The position numbers and the translations under genes were made by a program. Under the pieces are notes generated by a model. The model worked only from the letters and a program-made list of their open reading frames with translations, was not told where the DNA came from and did not search any database. From assembly GCF_002080435.1 (NCBI RefSeq), contig NZ_CP020540.1:186001-250000 (forward strand): a stretch of 64,000 bases of DNA. Direction: 5' to 3'. Source of the DNA: Sphingobium herbicidovorans. GTDB lineage: Bacteria > Pseudomonadota > Alphaproteobacteria > Sphingomonadales > Sphingomonadaceae. Below, in pieces: positions 37,253-46,421 of this stretch. Every line of letters begins with the position of its first letter. Position 1 is the stretch's first letter.

Positions 37253-37650
37253 CAGCCGCGCTGCGCGTCGATATATTGGCGCACCACGTAGAGATCGGCG
37301 ACATTGCCCGAGGCCATCCGCTCGATCGCCGGGCGTCCGGCGAACAGCGGCGCCTCATTGGGTTTGCGTACCCATTCGTTGGCGGTACGGGGCAGGAGCA
37401 TCTTCAGCCCCTTGTAGATCCCCATGACATAGGAGATGCGCTCCAGCGCATCCTTGGGAATCGCCGCGACGGCGCCGCGCTTCCAGGTCTGGAAGGTCGA
37501 GCGGCTTTCGAGCCCGAGAAGCTTCATCTGCTCGGCTTCCTTAAGGCCCCAGGCGTCGGCAATGCGGAAAAAGGTGCGCAGCGCCGGACCGCTCAGATCC
37601 TTGCGGCTAGGCGCTTTGGCGGGGACGCCGGAATGGGCAGCTGTGGCCAT
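37252..37650 (-). CDS. Xre/MbcA-type antitoxin of the RES toxin
   Basis: 132 residues. Helix-turn-helix region FFRIADAWGLKEAEQMKLLGLESRSTFQTWKRG and C-terminal toxin-binding region ERISYVMGIYKGLKMLL, NEWVRKPNEAPLFAGRPAIERMASGNVADLYVVRQYIDAQRG. ATG 37650 has AAGGAG eight bases upstream. A palindromic operator lies just ahead, consistent with autorepression. Confidence 0.9.
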   Translation of the reverse strand: MATAAHSGVPAKAPSRKDLSGPALRTFFRIADAWGLKEAEQMKLLGLESRSTFQTWKRGAVAAIPKDALERISYVMGIYKGLKMLLPRTANEWVRKPNEAPLFAGRPAIERMASGNVADLYVVRQYIDAQRG

Positions 37651-37674
37651 TGGCCATCTCCTTCTTTCTCTGTC

Positions 37675-37702
37675 TATGTATGATATCTGTACATAACGTC
37701 AA
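37675..37702 (-). promoter_or_regulatory. Promoter/operator of the RES toxin-antitoxin pair
   Basis: On the minus strand a -35-like TTGACG (37697-37702) and, 16 bases on, TACATA (37675-37680). The spacer and -10 form the dyad TATGTA-N9-TACATA (37675-37695), a likely antitoxin operator. Confidence 0.6.
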
Positions 37703-37746
37703 GAGGAGATCAGTTTTCATACACGCCTAATGCGCGCGAGGCCGCG

Positions 37747-38913
37747 TCAGGGATGGCCAGAACTGCCGGCGAGCAACCGGTCGATCTCGCCCATCGCCGC
37801 GTCGAACTCGGCGAGGGCCGGATGGGGGAGCGCGAGAGCGTGGTCCAGGGGTGCCGACAACCGATCCCTTCGCGGAGCTTCGGCGACCAGCAGAACCTTG
37901 CCCTTGATGCTCGCGCGCCGCGCGAGGCCCGCTGTGACTAGCGCGTCGCCGATCGCATAGGTGCCGCGCCGGCTGATCCCGAACGCCGAGGTCATCTGAT
38001 CGAGCCCGAGCGGCGCAAAACCAGCGAGCAGGATCCACACCTGCGGTGCCCGCGCGCTCGAGCGCAGGTGCCCCAGCTGCTCGCGCATCAGCGCCGCGCG
38101 CCGTCGCGCTTTCGCGACCAGCTCTGCAAGCCGGGTAGCGCTGGCGTGGAGAGTTCGCGCTGAGACAATGGCGCGTTCGCCAGGCCAGAGCTGCGGCTGA
38201 AGCGTTTCGGCGGTCACCGCGCCGGGGCAGGGGAGGGCAAGCTGCCACGCGCCGCACGCGGTCAGCAGCCGCCCCAGCGAGGCATCGACCGCCCAGAGCG
38301 GTGTGCGCGGGGCGGCCTGCTCGATCGCCACCGCGCGGTTCCCAAGCGAACGGATGTGCACGGTGCGCTCCAGCAGCGCGAACAGCGGATCGGCGCGCAG
38401 CAGCGCGTACAGGTGGCCCAGACCCGCGAAGGGCAGGGGAATCTCGTCATCCGCGCCGGCCTGTTTCACCAGCGTGAGCGCTCTGCCGATCGCCTCCTCC
38501 GCCAGCGCATCTTCGGCTTGCATCGGGCGGTCGGCCCCGAAGCGAGCGGCCAGAGCGATGGTCTGCGCGGCGTCGGCAAGCGGTTCCCACGGATGATGGC
38601 TGAGTTCGCCCAGCAGGGCGCGGACCACGGCATAGGCGGAGCAGGCGGTGAGGGGCGTCTCTTGGGGGGCGCGATCGAGCCCGGCGAACCAGGCGTTGAA
38701 CCGGTGTTCGGCGTCAGCAAATCCCGCCTGCGCCAAGGCCGAGAGGAGCACCTCGCGCAGCAGCCCTACGCAGAACAGCCGCTTTTCGGTATCGGTGAGG
38801 CCGGTGAGGAGCCCGTCGAGGCGGCCGAGCGCGAGCGCGCATTCCGCCTGCGCCTGGCCAAGCGCCTCGGGCGGAGCGTCGGTGTCGGCGGCGAGGGGAT
38901 GGAAGCGCTCCAT
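37747..38913 (-). CDS. Unknown plasmid protein with a C-terminal helix-turn-helix
   Basis: 388 residues from ATG 38913 (an upstream TTG at 38946 is also in frame). Ala/Leu-rich and helical. The C terminus reads MTSAFGISRRGTYAIGDALVTAGLARRASIKGKVLLVAEAPRRD, a winged-helix-like DNA-binding segment. Size and layout recall the RHE_PE00001-like family (DUF1612/1613) known from rhizobial plasmids, but I cannot confirm this. It ends next to the Tn3 terminal repeat. Function unknown. Confidence 0.55.
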   Translation of the reverse strand: MERFHPLAADTDAPPEALGQAQAECALALGRLDGLLTGLTDTEKRLFCVGLLREVLLSALAQAGFADAEHRFNAWFAGLDRAPQETPLTACSAYAVVRALLGELSHHPWEPLADAAQTIALAARFGADRPMQAEDALAEEAIGRALTLVKQAGADDEIPLPFAGLGHLYALLRADPLFALLERTVHIRSLGNRAVAIEQAAPRTPLWAVDASLGRLLTACGAWQLALPCPGAVTAETLQPQLWPGERAIVSARTLHASATRLAELVAKARRRAALMREQLGHLRSSARAPQVWILLAGFAPLGLDQMTSAFGISRRGTYAIGDALVTAGLARRASIKGKVLLVAEAPRRDRLSAPLDHALALPHPALAEFDAAMGEIDRLLAGSSGHP

Positions 38914-39021
38914 GCCGAATGTGTAGTGAATGCCAAAACACTGCACAACTGCTCGGAGGGTCCGTAAATGAACATGTGATAATTGCAGTTATCACATAAG
39001 CAGATTTGACCGTTCTTTATA

Positions 39022-39059
39022 GGGGTCGTCTCAGAAAACGGAAAATAAAGCACGTTAAG
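39022..39059 (+). repeat. Tn3-family 38-bp terminal inverted repeat (left end of mer transposon)
   Basis: GGGGTCGTCTCAGAAAACGG at the outer end, inner end GCACGTTAAG; very like the Tn21/Tn501 repeat. It overlaps the last codons of tnpR. No inverted partner was found to the right of tnpA. Confidence 0.9.
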
Positions 39060-39618
39060 CTCCAATCTCGCGCAGGTACTGGTACAGCGTTTCTCGGCTG
39101 ATGCCAAATTCACGGGCCAGCTTTGCCTTTTGCTCGCCGGCTTTGACGCGTTGCAGAAGTTCAGCCGCGCGGTCGGGCGAAAGCGCTTTTTTGCGGCCCC
39201 TGTAAGCTCCGCGCTGTTTGGCGAGCGCAATACCTTCTTTCTGTCGCTCACGGATCAACGCCCGCTCGAATTCGGCGAACGCACCCATAACCGACAACAT
39301 CAAGTTCGCCATCGGTGAGTCCTCGCCAGTGAAGGTCAGGCATTCCTTGACGAACTCGATGCGCACACCGCGCCTGGTCAGCTTTTGCACAAGGCGGCGC
39401 AGGTCATCGAGGTTGCGGGCCAAGCGATCCATGCTGTGCACCACTACCGTATCGCCTTCGCGCACGAAGGCCAGCAGTGAGTCAAGCTCGGGGCGCTGGG
39501 TGTCCTTGCCCGACGCCTTGTCGGTGAACACCTTTCCGACTTCGACCTGCTCCAGTTGCCGCACCGGGTTTTGGTCGAAGCTGCTGACCCGGACGTAGCC
39601 GATACGTTGGCCTTGCAA
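39055..39618 (-). CDS. tnpR: Serine resolvase TnpR (Tn21/Tn501 type)
   Basis: 187 residues from TTG 39618, preceded by GGAGG; the usual MQGxRIGYVRVSS start aligns here. Catalytic Ser in YVRVSSFDQNPVRQLEQ, then GDTVVVHSMDRLARNLDDLRRL and FAEFERALIRERQKEGIALAKQRGAYRG; C-terminal helix-turn-helix KLAREFGISRETLYQYL. It resolves cointegrates at res. Its stop codon lies within the terminal repeat, leaving no room for the tnpA that follows tnpR in Tn21/Tn501. Confidence 0.93.
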   Translation of the reverse strand: MQGQRIGYVRVSSFDQNPVRQLEQVEVGKVFTDKASGKDTQRPELDSLLAFVREGDTVVVHSMDRLARNLDDLRRLVQKLTRRGVRIEFVKECLTFTGEDSPMANLMLSVMGAFAEFERALIRERQKEGIALAKQRGAYRGRKKALSPDRAAELLQRVKAGEQKAKLAREFGISRETLYQYLREIGA

Positions 39619-39787
39619 GATGCCTCCAAATAGAAAAGTGTCAGGAAGAAATCTATGGCCTCGCGCAGCTTGTGTCAATAAATTAAGCGATGGAGTCTAT
39701 CCGGACGTTTCTGGGTAGGCTGTCCTGACGTCAGGTTAGGGCATACTCCAAGCTGACATCACAAAATCAAATCCCTCAAAGATGGCG
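39619..39787. promoter_or_regulatory. Probable res site
   Basis: 169 bases between divergent-from-here tnpR and the merR 3' end. Contains TnpR-site-like motifs TGTCAGG (about 39642), TGTCCTGACGTCAGG (about 39721) and CTGACATCAC (about 39753). Position next to tnpR is where res is expected; subsites not delimited. Confidence 0.5.
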
Positions 39788-40210
39788 TCAATTGCCTTGA
39801 TGGGGTAAAAACTGGAGTGCTTCCAGGATGGGACATTCGGCAACGTCATCTCCAGTGCATCTGGCTAACGTGGTCGCCAGCGTCACCTCTATCTTCTGCA
39901 AATCTGCAATGCGGCGGCGGACATCTTCAAGGTGGAGTTCGGTTCTCGCCATAACCTCCGCGCAGGTTTGTGCACCGGTATCGGTGAGCGACAACAATGA
40001 CCGTATCTCATCCATTGCATAGCCAAGGTCGCGCGCGCGCAGGATGAACTGCAACCTTTGCACCAGTTCCGGCGAATAGACGCGGTAGCCGTTGGAACTG
40101 CGAGGCGGCCCCGGCAGCAATCCCACCTTCTCGTAATAGCGGATGGTTTCGAGATTGCAGCCTGTTTTCCGGGCAAGCTGGGCACGCAAGATGCCGACCT
40201 GTTGCTCCAT
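39788..40210 (-). CDS. merR: Mercury-responsive regulator MerR
   Basis: 140 residues from ATG 40210. Winged helix RKTGCNLETIRYYEKVGLL, GYRVYSPELVQRLQFI. The three Hg-binding cysteines are present at residues 83 (AQTCAEV), 118 (LARCTGDD) and 126 (AECPILE). It binds the dyad in the divergent promoter, repressing without and activating with Hg(II). Intact. Confidence 0.95.
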   Translation of the reverse strand: MEQQVGILRAQLARKTGCNLETIRYYEKVGLLPGPPRSSNGYRVYSPELVQRLQFILRARDLGYAMDEIRSLLSLTDTGAQTCAEVMARTELHLEDVRRRIADLQKIEVTLATTLARCTGDDVAECPILEALQFLPHQGN

Positions 40211-40223
40211 GAAAATACCTCTT

Positions 40224-40254
40224 GAGTCTGTAGTGGCTACAGAGCCTACACTGC
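40224..40254 (+). promoter_or_regulatory. mer operator/promoter with 19-bp spacer
   Basis: -35 TTGAGT (40224-40229), 19-base spacer, -10 TACACT (40249-40254). The spacer contains the dyad CTGTAG-TGG-CTACAG. The over-long spacer is the hallmark of MerR-activated promoters. Confidence 0.9.
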
Positions 40255-40286
40255 GAATCACTCAGTTGGAACAAGGGATTCAAGCC

Positions 40287-40682
40287 ATGGTCTCAACGCC
40301 GGAAGCGGGACAGCCAGCCCTCACCGAAAACCACGAGCCGAAGCAGGCAAACTGGGTTGCGGCGGGCGCATTGATCGGCGCGGGGCTCGCCTCGGCTTGC
40401 TGCGTCGTCCCGCTACTGTTGGTTATGCTCGGAATTTCCGGCGCGTGGATCGCCAACCTGACGGCGCTCGAACCTTACAAGCCCTATGTCGCAGGCGTAA
40501 CGCTCGCGCTGCTCGGCTACGGCTTCTGGCATGTCTATTTCAAGCCGAAACCGCCCTGTGAAGACGGTTCCTACTGCGCTCGTCCACAATCGGCTTGGAC
40601 CACCAAGGCGGTGCTGTGGCTGGGCCTTGCCGTCGCCATCCTGGCGCTCACCATCGACTGGTGGGCACCCTGGTTCTATTGA
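40287..40682 (+). CDS. merT: Mercuric ion transporter MerT
   Basis: 131-residue inner-membrane protein with three helices. Cys38-Cys39 lie in the first helix (GLASACCVVPLLL) and the cytoplasmic pair is Cys91/Cys97 (PPCEDGSYC). Hg(II) passes from MerP to these pairs and then to MerA. ATG 40287 follows AAGGGA. Confidence 0.95.
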   Translation: MVSTPEAGQPALTENHEPKQANWVAAGALIGAGLASACCVVPLLLVMLGISGAWIANLTALEPYKPYVAGVTLALLGYGFWHVYFKPKPPCEDGSYCARPQSAWTTKAVLWLGLAVAILALTIDWWAPWFY

Positions 40683-40694
40683 AAGGAAATACCC

Positions 40695-41024
40695 ATGAAA
40701 AAGACAGTATGTATCGCTATGGCCGTGCTGGCTATGGCTGGCGGCGGGGTCGCCTATGCAGTTAGTGGCACGGCGCAAGATCGCCCCGCGGCTACCGCAA
40801 CCGCTCAGAAGCAAACCACCTTTGCCATAGAGAACATGACCTGCGCCACCTGCCCGATCACCGTGAAGAAGGCGATGGAAGGCGTCGCCGGGGTAACGGC
40901 GGTCACGGTCGATTTCGCAGCCAAGACCGCGCGCGCAACCTATAACCCGCGCCGCACCAATGCTGCTGCGATTGCCGCTGCATCAACCAACGCGGGTTAT
41001 CCGGCGCGCGCTATTCAAAACTGA
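40695..41024 (+). CDS. merP: Periplasmic mercury-binding protein MerP
   Basis: 109 residues: signal peptide (MKKTVCIAMAVLAMAGGGVAYA) and a ferredoxin-like HMA domain with the metal site MTCATC (Cys50, Cys53). It captures Hg(II) in the periplasm for MerT. AAGGAAA upstream; 12 bases after merT. Confidence 0.95.
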   Translation: MKKTVCIAMAVLAMAGGGVAYAVSGTAQDRPAATATAQKQTTFAIENMTCATCPITVKKAMEGVAGVTAVTVDFAAKTARATYNPRRTNAAAIAAASTNAGYPARAIQN

Positions 41025-41061
41025 GCGGGGCGCCGCCAGCGCCTCAAGAAAGCGATAAGCA

Positions 41062-42480
41062 ATGAACGACTGTTGCAACCGCCCCGGGCAGGAAGGATTT
41101 GACGTGGCCGTCATCGGCGCGGGTTCTGCCGGGTTCTCCGCCGCGATCGCCGCTGCCGATCTGGGCGCGAAAGTGGCGCTCGTCGGTCACGGCACGATTG
41201 GCGGCACCTGTGTCAATGTTGGCTGCGTTCCTTCCAAGACGCTGATCCGCGCCGCCGAAGCGGTGCATGGTGGGCTTGCCGCCGCGCGCTTTCCCGGCCT
41301 TGGGGGCGCTGTCCAGATGGATGACTGGTCCGTATTGGCGGCGTCGAAGGACGATCTTGTCACGACGCTGCGCCAAAAAAAATATGTCGATCTGCTGCCC
41401 GCCTATGACGGTGTGAGCTATATCGAGGGCAAGGCACGCTTTGCCGATGGTGCGCTGATTGTCGGCGATGCGCCCATGAAGGTCGGCAAGGTCATATTGG
41501 TGATGGGTGCGCACGCCGCCGTGCCGCCGATTCCGGGGATGGACAGCGTGCCCTACCTAACCAGCACATCGGCGCTGGCGCTGGATCGCTTGCCCAAATC
41601 GCTGCTGGTGATCGGTGGCGGGGTGATCGGGGTAGAACTGGGACAGATGTTTTCGCGTCTGGGCGTTGATGTCACCATCTGCTGCCGAAGCCGCCTGCTC
41701 CCCGAAATGGACCCGGAAGTGAGTGCCGCGCTGAAAAACTATTTGGAAGCCGAGGGCGTGCGGGTTTGCGCAGGTGTCGGCTATCAGCGTATCGCCCAAA
41801 CACAGAGCGGGGTCGAATTGACCTGCGAGGGGCATTGTGACACCGTCGCGGCGGAACAGGTGCTCATCGCCACCGGACGCCGACCCAATAGCGACGGGCT
41901 TGGGCTGGAGGAGCGCGGCATAGTGCTTGCCCGTAATGGTGGAATCGTCGTCGATGACCACCTCGAAACGTCGGTTCCAGGCATTTACGCGGCGGGCGAT
42001 GTAACGGGACGGGACCAGTTCGTCTACATGGCCGCCTATGGCGCAAAACTGGCCGCGCGCAACGCGGTGACGGGCAACCAATACCGCTACGACAATTCCT
42101 CCATGCCATCCGTCGTCTTCACCGACCCGCAAGTCGCCAGCGCCGGCCTCACTGAAACGACAGCACGGGCGCAAGGCCTGGACATCAAGGTTTCGCTGCT
42201 CCCGCTCGATGCTGTGCCAAGGGCACTGGCAGCACGCGATACGCGGGGTCTCATCAAACTGATTGCCGACAAGGCGAACGACCGTTTGCTGGGCGGCCAG
42301 ATCATGGCACCCGAAGGCGCGGATTCGATCCAGACACTGGTGCTGGCGATCAAACACGGCATGACCACCCTGGAATTGGGTGCAACGATATTTCCTTACC
42401 TGACCACTGTGGAAGGCCTCAAACTGGCGGCCCAAACGTTTGATAAGGATGTCGCCAAACTGTCTTGCTGCGCCGGGTGA
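41062..42480 (+). CDS. merA: Mercuric reductase MerA (no NmerA domain)
   Basis: 472-residue FAD/NADPH disulfide oxidoreductase reducing Hg(II) to Hg(0). FAD site AVIGAGSAGFSAA, redox pair GTCVNVGC (Cys50/Cys55), NADPH loop VIGGGVIGVELGQMFSRLG, second FAD site VPGIYAAGDVTG, dimer-interface HG motif (ALVLAIKHGMTTLEL) and the C-terminal Cys-Cys pair (LSCCAG). It lacks the N-terminal MerP-like domain of the Tn21 enzyme. No merB is present, so organomercurials are not covered. Confidence 0.96.
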   Translation: MNDCCNRPGQEGFDVAVIGAGSAGFSAAIAAADLGAKVALVGHGTIGGTCVNVGCVPSKTLIRAAEAVHGGLAAARFPGLGGAVQMDDWSVLAASKDDLVTTLRQKKYVDLLPAYDGVSYIEGKARFADGALIVGDAPMKVGKVILVMGAHAAVPPIPGMDSVPYLTSTSALALDRLPKSLLVIGGGVIGVELGQMFSRLGVDVTICCRSRLLPEMDPEVSAALKNYLEAEGVRVCAGVGYQRIAQTQSGVELTCEGHCDTVAAEQVLIATGRRPNSDGLGLEERGIVLARNGGIVVDDHLETSVPGIYAAGDVTGRDQFVYMAAYGAKLAARNAVTGNQYRYDNSSMPSVVFTDPQVASAGLTETTARAQGLDIKVSLLPLDAVPRALAARDTRGLIKLIADKANDRLLGGQIMAPEGADSIQTLVLAIKHGMTTLELGATIFPYLTTVEGLKLAAQTFDKDVAKLSCCAG

Positions 42481-42571
42481 TTGCTCGGGGATCAACCGGC
42501 AACGAATGGCCTCCCTCCAGTGCAAGCCGCTTTGGTGTCAATTTTGTTATTCGCCTCAGCGGGAGAGCAAA

Positions 42572-45541
42572 ATGGCACGACGCCGACTTCTGACCGGAGA
42601 CGAGCGCCGGCGCCTGTTCGATCCTCCTGTCCAAGAAACCGCGATCATTGGGCATTATACCCTTTCTGCGGAAGATGTTGAATTGGTTGGGCGCCGCTAT
42701 GGTCCAGCAAATCGCCTCGGTCTGGCTGCACAAATCGCTTTGATGCGACATCCCGGCTTTGGTCTGCAACCCGAGATCGGGCTTCCCGACGTCATTCTTC
42801 AGTACCTCGCGGCACAGTTATTCGTCGATCCTTCCTCCTTCTCTGCATATGGTCAGCGCGCGCAAACCCGTACCGATCATGCCGATCTCGTGGCGCGTTA
42901 TCTTGGCATACGCCCGTTTCGACGCGGCGACCTGGCACTTGCCCTGAATCTTGCCGCGCAAGCCGCCGAGTATACAGACAGAGGTGAACCGATTGTTCGC
43001 GCCCTCATGGTTGGCCTGAAGGGTGAGCGGTTCATTCTTCCGTCAGGCGACACACTGGAACGCGCCGGTCTTGCTGGCCGGGCACGCGCACGCAAAGCTG
43101 CCGCAGCCGCAATCGTCGAAGGCCTCAGCTCTGCTGAACTGACACGGCTAGACGAACTCGTAATCAACAACCCGGATTTCGGCATGACACCGCTGGCGTG
43201 GTTGCGTAATTTCGAAGAAGCCCCGACTGCGGCCAATATCAATGGCTTGCTTGAGCGCCTGCGCTATGTTCGCGGCATAGGTATCCACCCGGTAGTTGGG
43301 GGCGCCATTCCGGAATTCCGCTTTGCCCAATTTGTCCGCGAGGGCGGCGTGGCACCGGCATTCCTGCTTTCGGATTACAGCGTCAATCGCAGGCGGGCGA
43401 CGTTGACGGCCGCAGTGATCGACCTTGAGGCCAGACTTGCCGATGCCGCGATCCAAATGTTTGACCGACTTATCGGCGGCATGTTCACGCGCGCGCGGCG
43501 TGGGCGCGAGCGTCGCTACCAAGATAGTATTCAGTCGGTGGGGCAACTCATGCGGCTGTTTGGCGCCACGATTACAGCACTTGATGAGGCTGTCCAGAAT
43601 GGCGGCGATCCGCTCGAATTGATTGACGAAGCGGTGGGCTGGCACCGGCTTGTTGCGGCAAAGGCCCAAGTAGATGCCCTTGCTGATCTTGCCGGCGAGG
43701 ACGCACTGGTAACGGCAACCGAGCGTTACGCCACGCTACGGCGTTTCAGCCCGGCATTTCTGGACGCCTTCACCTTCAAGGCGTCTGGAACAGGGACGGC
43801 ACTGATCAAAGCCATCGATGTCATTCGCGATGCGAACACACGAAAGTCGCGCGACCTTCCCGATGGCGTTCCACTGCCATTCCCCAATCGGCAGTGGAAG
43901 CGTCTCATCACCGAAAGCGGCCGTATCGACCGCCGACGTTATGAAATTGCGATCATGGCAACCTTGCGTGATCGTTTGCGCGCCGGTGATGTATGGATCG
44001 AGGGAACCCGCAACTATCAGCGCTTCGATGCCTATTTGCTGGGTCGGCGCGACGCCGCCAAAGTGGCGGATGTGCTTCCGTTCGATTCAAATGCTGCATC
44101 CTACCTCGCTGACCGGGCACGAAATCTTGACTGGCGGCTGCGCCGATTTGCCAAGCAGTTGAAAACAAACAAGCTTGAGGGAGTGTCGCTCGAACGAGAC
44201 CGGCTCAAGCTTCAGCAAATGCCGCCTGTCACCCCACCGGAAGCTGAAGCCCTCGATCGCAAGCTCGATACCCTGCTTCCCCGCGTGCGCATCACCGAGC
44301 TGCTGCTTGAAGTCGCCGAACGCACTGGTTTTTTGAACGCATTCCGTGACCTGCGCTCAGGCAAGGAGCACGACAACCCCAGCACGGTACTCGCCGCAAT
44401 TCTGGCTGATGGCACCAACCTCGGGCTGGAGCGGATGGCCAATGCCAGCGAAGGCGTCAGCTATGCCCAACTCGCATGGACCCACAACTGGTATCTTTCA
44501 CCCGAGAACTATCAGGCCGCGCTGGCCATGATCATCTCAGCCCATCACGAATTACCCTTCGCGCGGCATTGGGGCGCTGGCACCAGTTCGTCGTCCGATG
44601 GCCAGTTCTTCCGGTCGGGGCGGAGCCGTTCAGGGGCGGCGGACGTCAATGCCAAATATGGCGCCGAACCTGGCGTGAAAATCTATTCTCACCTTTCCGA
44701 TCACTTCGCATCATTCGGATCACGGATCATGTCCGCGACGGCAGGTGAAGCGCCTTACGTGCTCGACGGGCTTGTCCTGGGCGCCGGCAACCTTCCGTTG
44801 CATGAGCACTATACCGATACCGGCGGCGCCACCGATCATGTTTTCGCACTCTGCCACCTACTCGGGTTCCGCTTCGCGCCACGGCTGCGCGATATTGGCG
44901 ACCGCAAGCTGGGTTCGATCGCTGCGCCATCGACATACAAGGGCATCGAAAATCTGATGGGCCGCACCATCAAAACGGCAGCGATCGAGGCCGATTGGGA
45001 TGACATCGTCAGGATTGTCGCCTCAATCAAGGATGGCACGGTGGCGCCGTCAGTAATCTTGCGAAAACTTGCCGCCTACAAACGCCAGAACAGGCTGGAT
45101 TTTGCATTGGCTGAACTGGGCCGTATCGAGCGCACTTTGTTCACGCTCGATTGGCTTGAACAACCGGAACTGCGACGTGCCTGTCAGGCCGGTCTCAACA
45201 AAGGCGAGGCGAGGCACACGCTTGCCGCCGCCATCTATACCAACCGGCAGGGTCGGTTCACCGATCGCTCGCTGGAAAATCAGGAATTTCGCGCATCTGG
45301 GCTGAACCTGCTGATTGCGGCGATTTCCTACTGGAACACGGTCTATCTCGACCGGGCCGCCCAGCACCTCAACGCTGTCGGCACGACGTTCGATGCGGCA
45401 CTGCTTGCGCACCTTTCTCCGATGGGCTGGGCGCACATCAGTCTGACCGGCGATTACCTCTGGGAGCAGGCCAGGCGACTTCCAGCAGGTGAATTCCACC
45501 CACTCAACGAGCCAATGGCGCGGTTGAAGCGTGTAGCGTAG
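42572..45541 (+). CDS. tnpA: Tn3-family transposase TnpA
   Basis: 989 residues from ATG 42572 (GGGAGAG upstream); the frame is open further back to 42440, in the merA tail. N-terminal DNA-binding DUF4158-type region MARRRLLTGDERRRLFDPP. Catalytic DDE region: AAILADGTNLGLERMA, SSSSDGQFFRSG, GLNKGEARHTLAAAI. C terminus SPMGWAHISLTGDYLWEQ. It differs from the Tn21/Tn501 TnpA and lies at the other side of the mer genes from tnpR. No terminal repeat was recognised after its stop. Confidence 0.92.
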   Translation: MARRRLLTGDERRRLFDPPVQETAIIGHYTLSAEDVELVGRRYGPANRLGLAAQIALMRHPGFGLQPEIGLPDVILQYLAAQLFVDPSSFSAYGQRAQTRTDHADLVARYLGIRPFRRGDLALALNLAAQAAEYTDRGEPIVRALMVGLKGERFILPSGDTLERAGLAGRARARKAAAAAIVEGLSSAELTRLDELVINNPDFGMTPLAWLRNFEEAPTAANINGLLERLRYVRGIGIHPVVGGAIPEFRFAQFVREGGVAPAFLLSDYSVNRRRATLTAAVIDLEARLADAAIQMFDRLIGGMFTRARRGRERRYQDSIQSVGQLMRLFGATITALDEAVQNGGDPLELIDEAVGWHRLVAAKAQVDALADLAGEDALVTATERYATLRRFSPAFLDAFTFKASGTGTALIKAIDVIRDANTRKSRDLPDGVPLPFPNRQWKRLITESGRIDRRRYEIAIMATLRDRLRAGDVWIEGTRNYQRFDAYLLGRRDAAKVADVLPFDSNAASYLADRARNLDWRLRRFAKQLKTNKLEGVSLERDRLKLQQMPPVTPPEAEALDRKLDTLLPRVRITELLLEVAERTGFLNAFRDLRSGKEHDNPSTVLAAILADGTNLGLERMANASEGVSYAQLAWTHNWYLSPENYQAALAMIISAHHELPFARHWGAGTSSSSDGQFFRSGRSRSGAADVNAKYGAEPGVKIYSHLSDHFASFGSRIMSATAGEAPYVLDGLVLGAGNLPLHEHYTDTGGATDHVFALCHLLGFRFAPRLRDIGDRKLGSIAAPSTYKGIENLMGRTIKTAAIEADWDDIVRIVASIKDGTVAPSVILRKLAAYKRQNRLDFALAELGRIERTLFTLDWLEQPELRRACQAGLNKGEARHTLAAAIYTNRQGRFTDRSLENQEFRASGLNLLIAAISYWNTVYLDRAAQHLNAVGTTFDAALLAHLSPMGWAHISLTGDYLWEQARRLPAGEFHPLNEPMARLKRVA

Positions 45542-45601
45542 CCCATGTTCCGCTTATGTCCGAGAAATCGTTGTCTGGCGAACAAACCTTGAGGTGACGC
45601 C

Positions 45602-46225
45602 TTGCTCGGCTACAGGTTCGCCCCCCGTATCCGCGATCTCCCTCAGAAAAGACTCTATGCCTTCACGCCCAACGCGACGCCGGCCAATGTGCGAGCGCTG
45701 GTCGGAGGTAAGATCAATGAACCGCTCATCGAGCGCAACTGGCCCGACATCCTGCGCATCATGGCGACGATCGCAGCGGGGATCGTCGCCCCCAGCCAGA
45801 TTCTTCGCAAGCTCGCCTCTTACCCGCGCCAGAATGAGCTGGCCCTCGCATTGCGAGAGGTGGGCCGCATCGAGCGAACCCTGTTCATGATCGACTGGAT
45901 TCTTGATGCCGGCCTCCAGCGCCAGGCTCAGATCGGCCTCAACAAGGGTGAGGCCCACCACGCCCTAAAGCGCGCCATCAGCTTCCACCGCCGAGGTGAA
46001 ATCCGGGATCGATCCGGCGAAGGCCAGCACTATCGCATCGCCGGAATGAACCTGCTCGCCGCCATCATCATATTCTGGAACACCATGAAGCTCGGCGAGG
46101 TCGTCAATACCCGGGCCGCCAGCGGTACCCATATCGCGCCTGATCTACTCGCCCACGTCTCGCCGTTGGGATAGGAACACATCAATCTAACCGGGGAATA
46201 TCGCTGGCCCAAATCCTTAGCGTAG
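45602..46225 (+). pseudogene. C-terminal fragment of another Tn3-family TnpA
   Basis: About 208 codons aligning with the end of the TnpA at 42572 (LLGYRFAPRIRDLPQKRLYAF, RNWPDILRIMATIAAGIVAPSQILRKLASY, GLNKGEAHHALKRAI). A TAG at 46172-46174 replaces the conserved Trp of SPLGWEHINLTGEY; reading through gives EHINLTGEYRWPKSLA and the natural stop inside the terminal repeat. N-terminal 80% is missing. Confidence 0.9.
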
Positions 46226-46253
46226 GATTCCGCCCCCTCCCGCAAACGCCCCC
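46216..46253 (-). repeat. 38-bp Tn3-family terminal repeat of the dead element
   Basis: Read on the minus strand it starts GGGGGCGTTTGCGGGAGGGG and ends ATCCTACGCTAAG. It overlaps the natural tnpA stop as usual. It is unlike the repeat at 39022. The following 168 bases to 46421 show nothing recognisable. Confidence 0.82.
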
Positions 46254-46421
46254 TACGATTGAGAAGCGCGGCGGAATCTCTTAGATTGATCGCTGGAGGC
46301 TTTGTTCGCGGAGACGCGCACATTGCCTTCTTTTCGTTTTAGGAAGCGCTGCCCTAAGCGACAGAAGCCAGAGCTTTGACAATGCGGCATTCCGCGATGG
46401 AGCCGACCATGTATCTTGATC

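Noticed and set aside
45542..45601. Terminal repeat of the mer transposon after tnpA
   Set aside because: No complement of the 38-bp left repeat or CTTA...CCCC pattern was found in this stretch.
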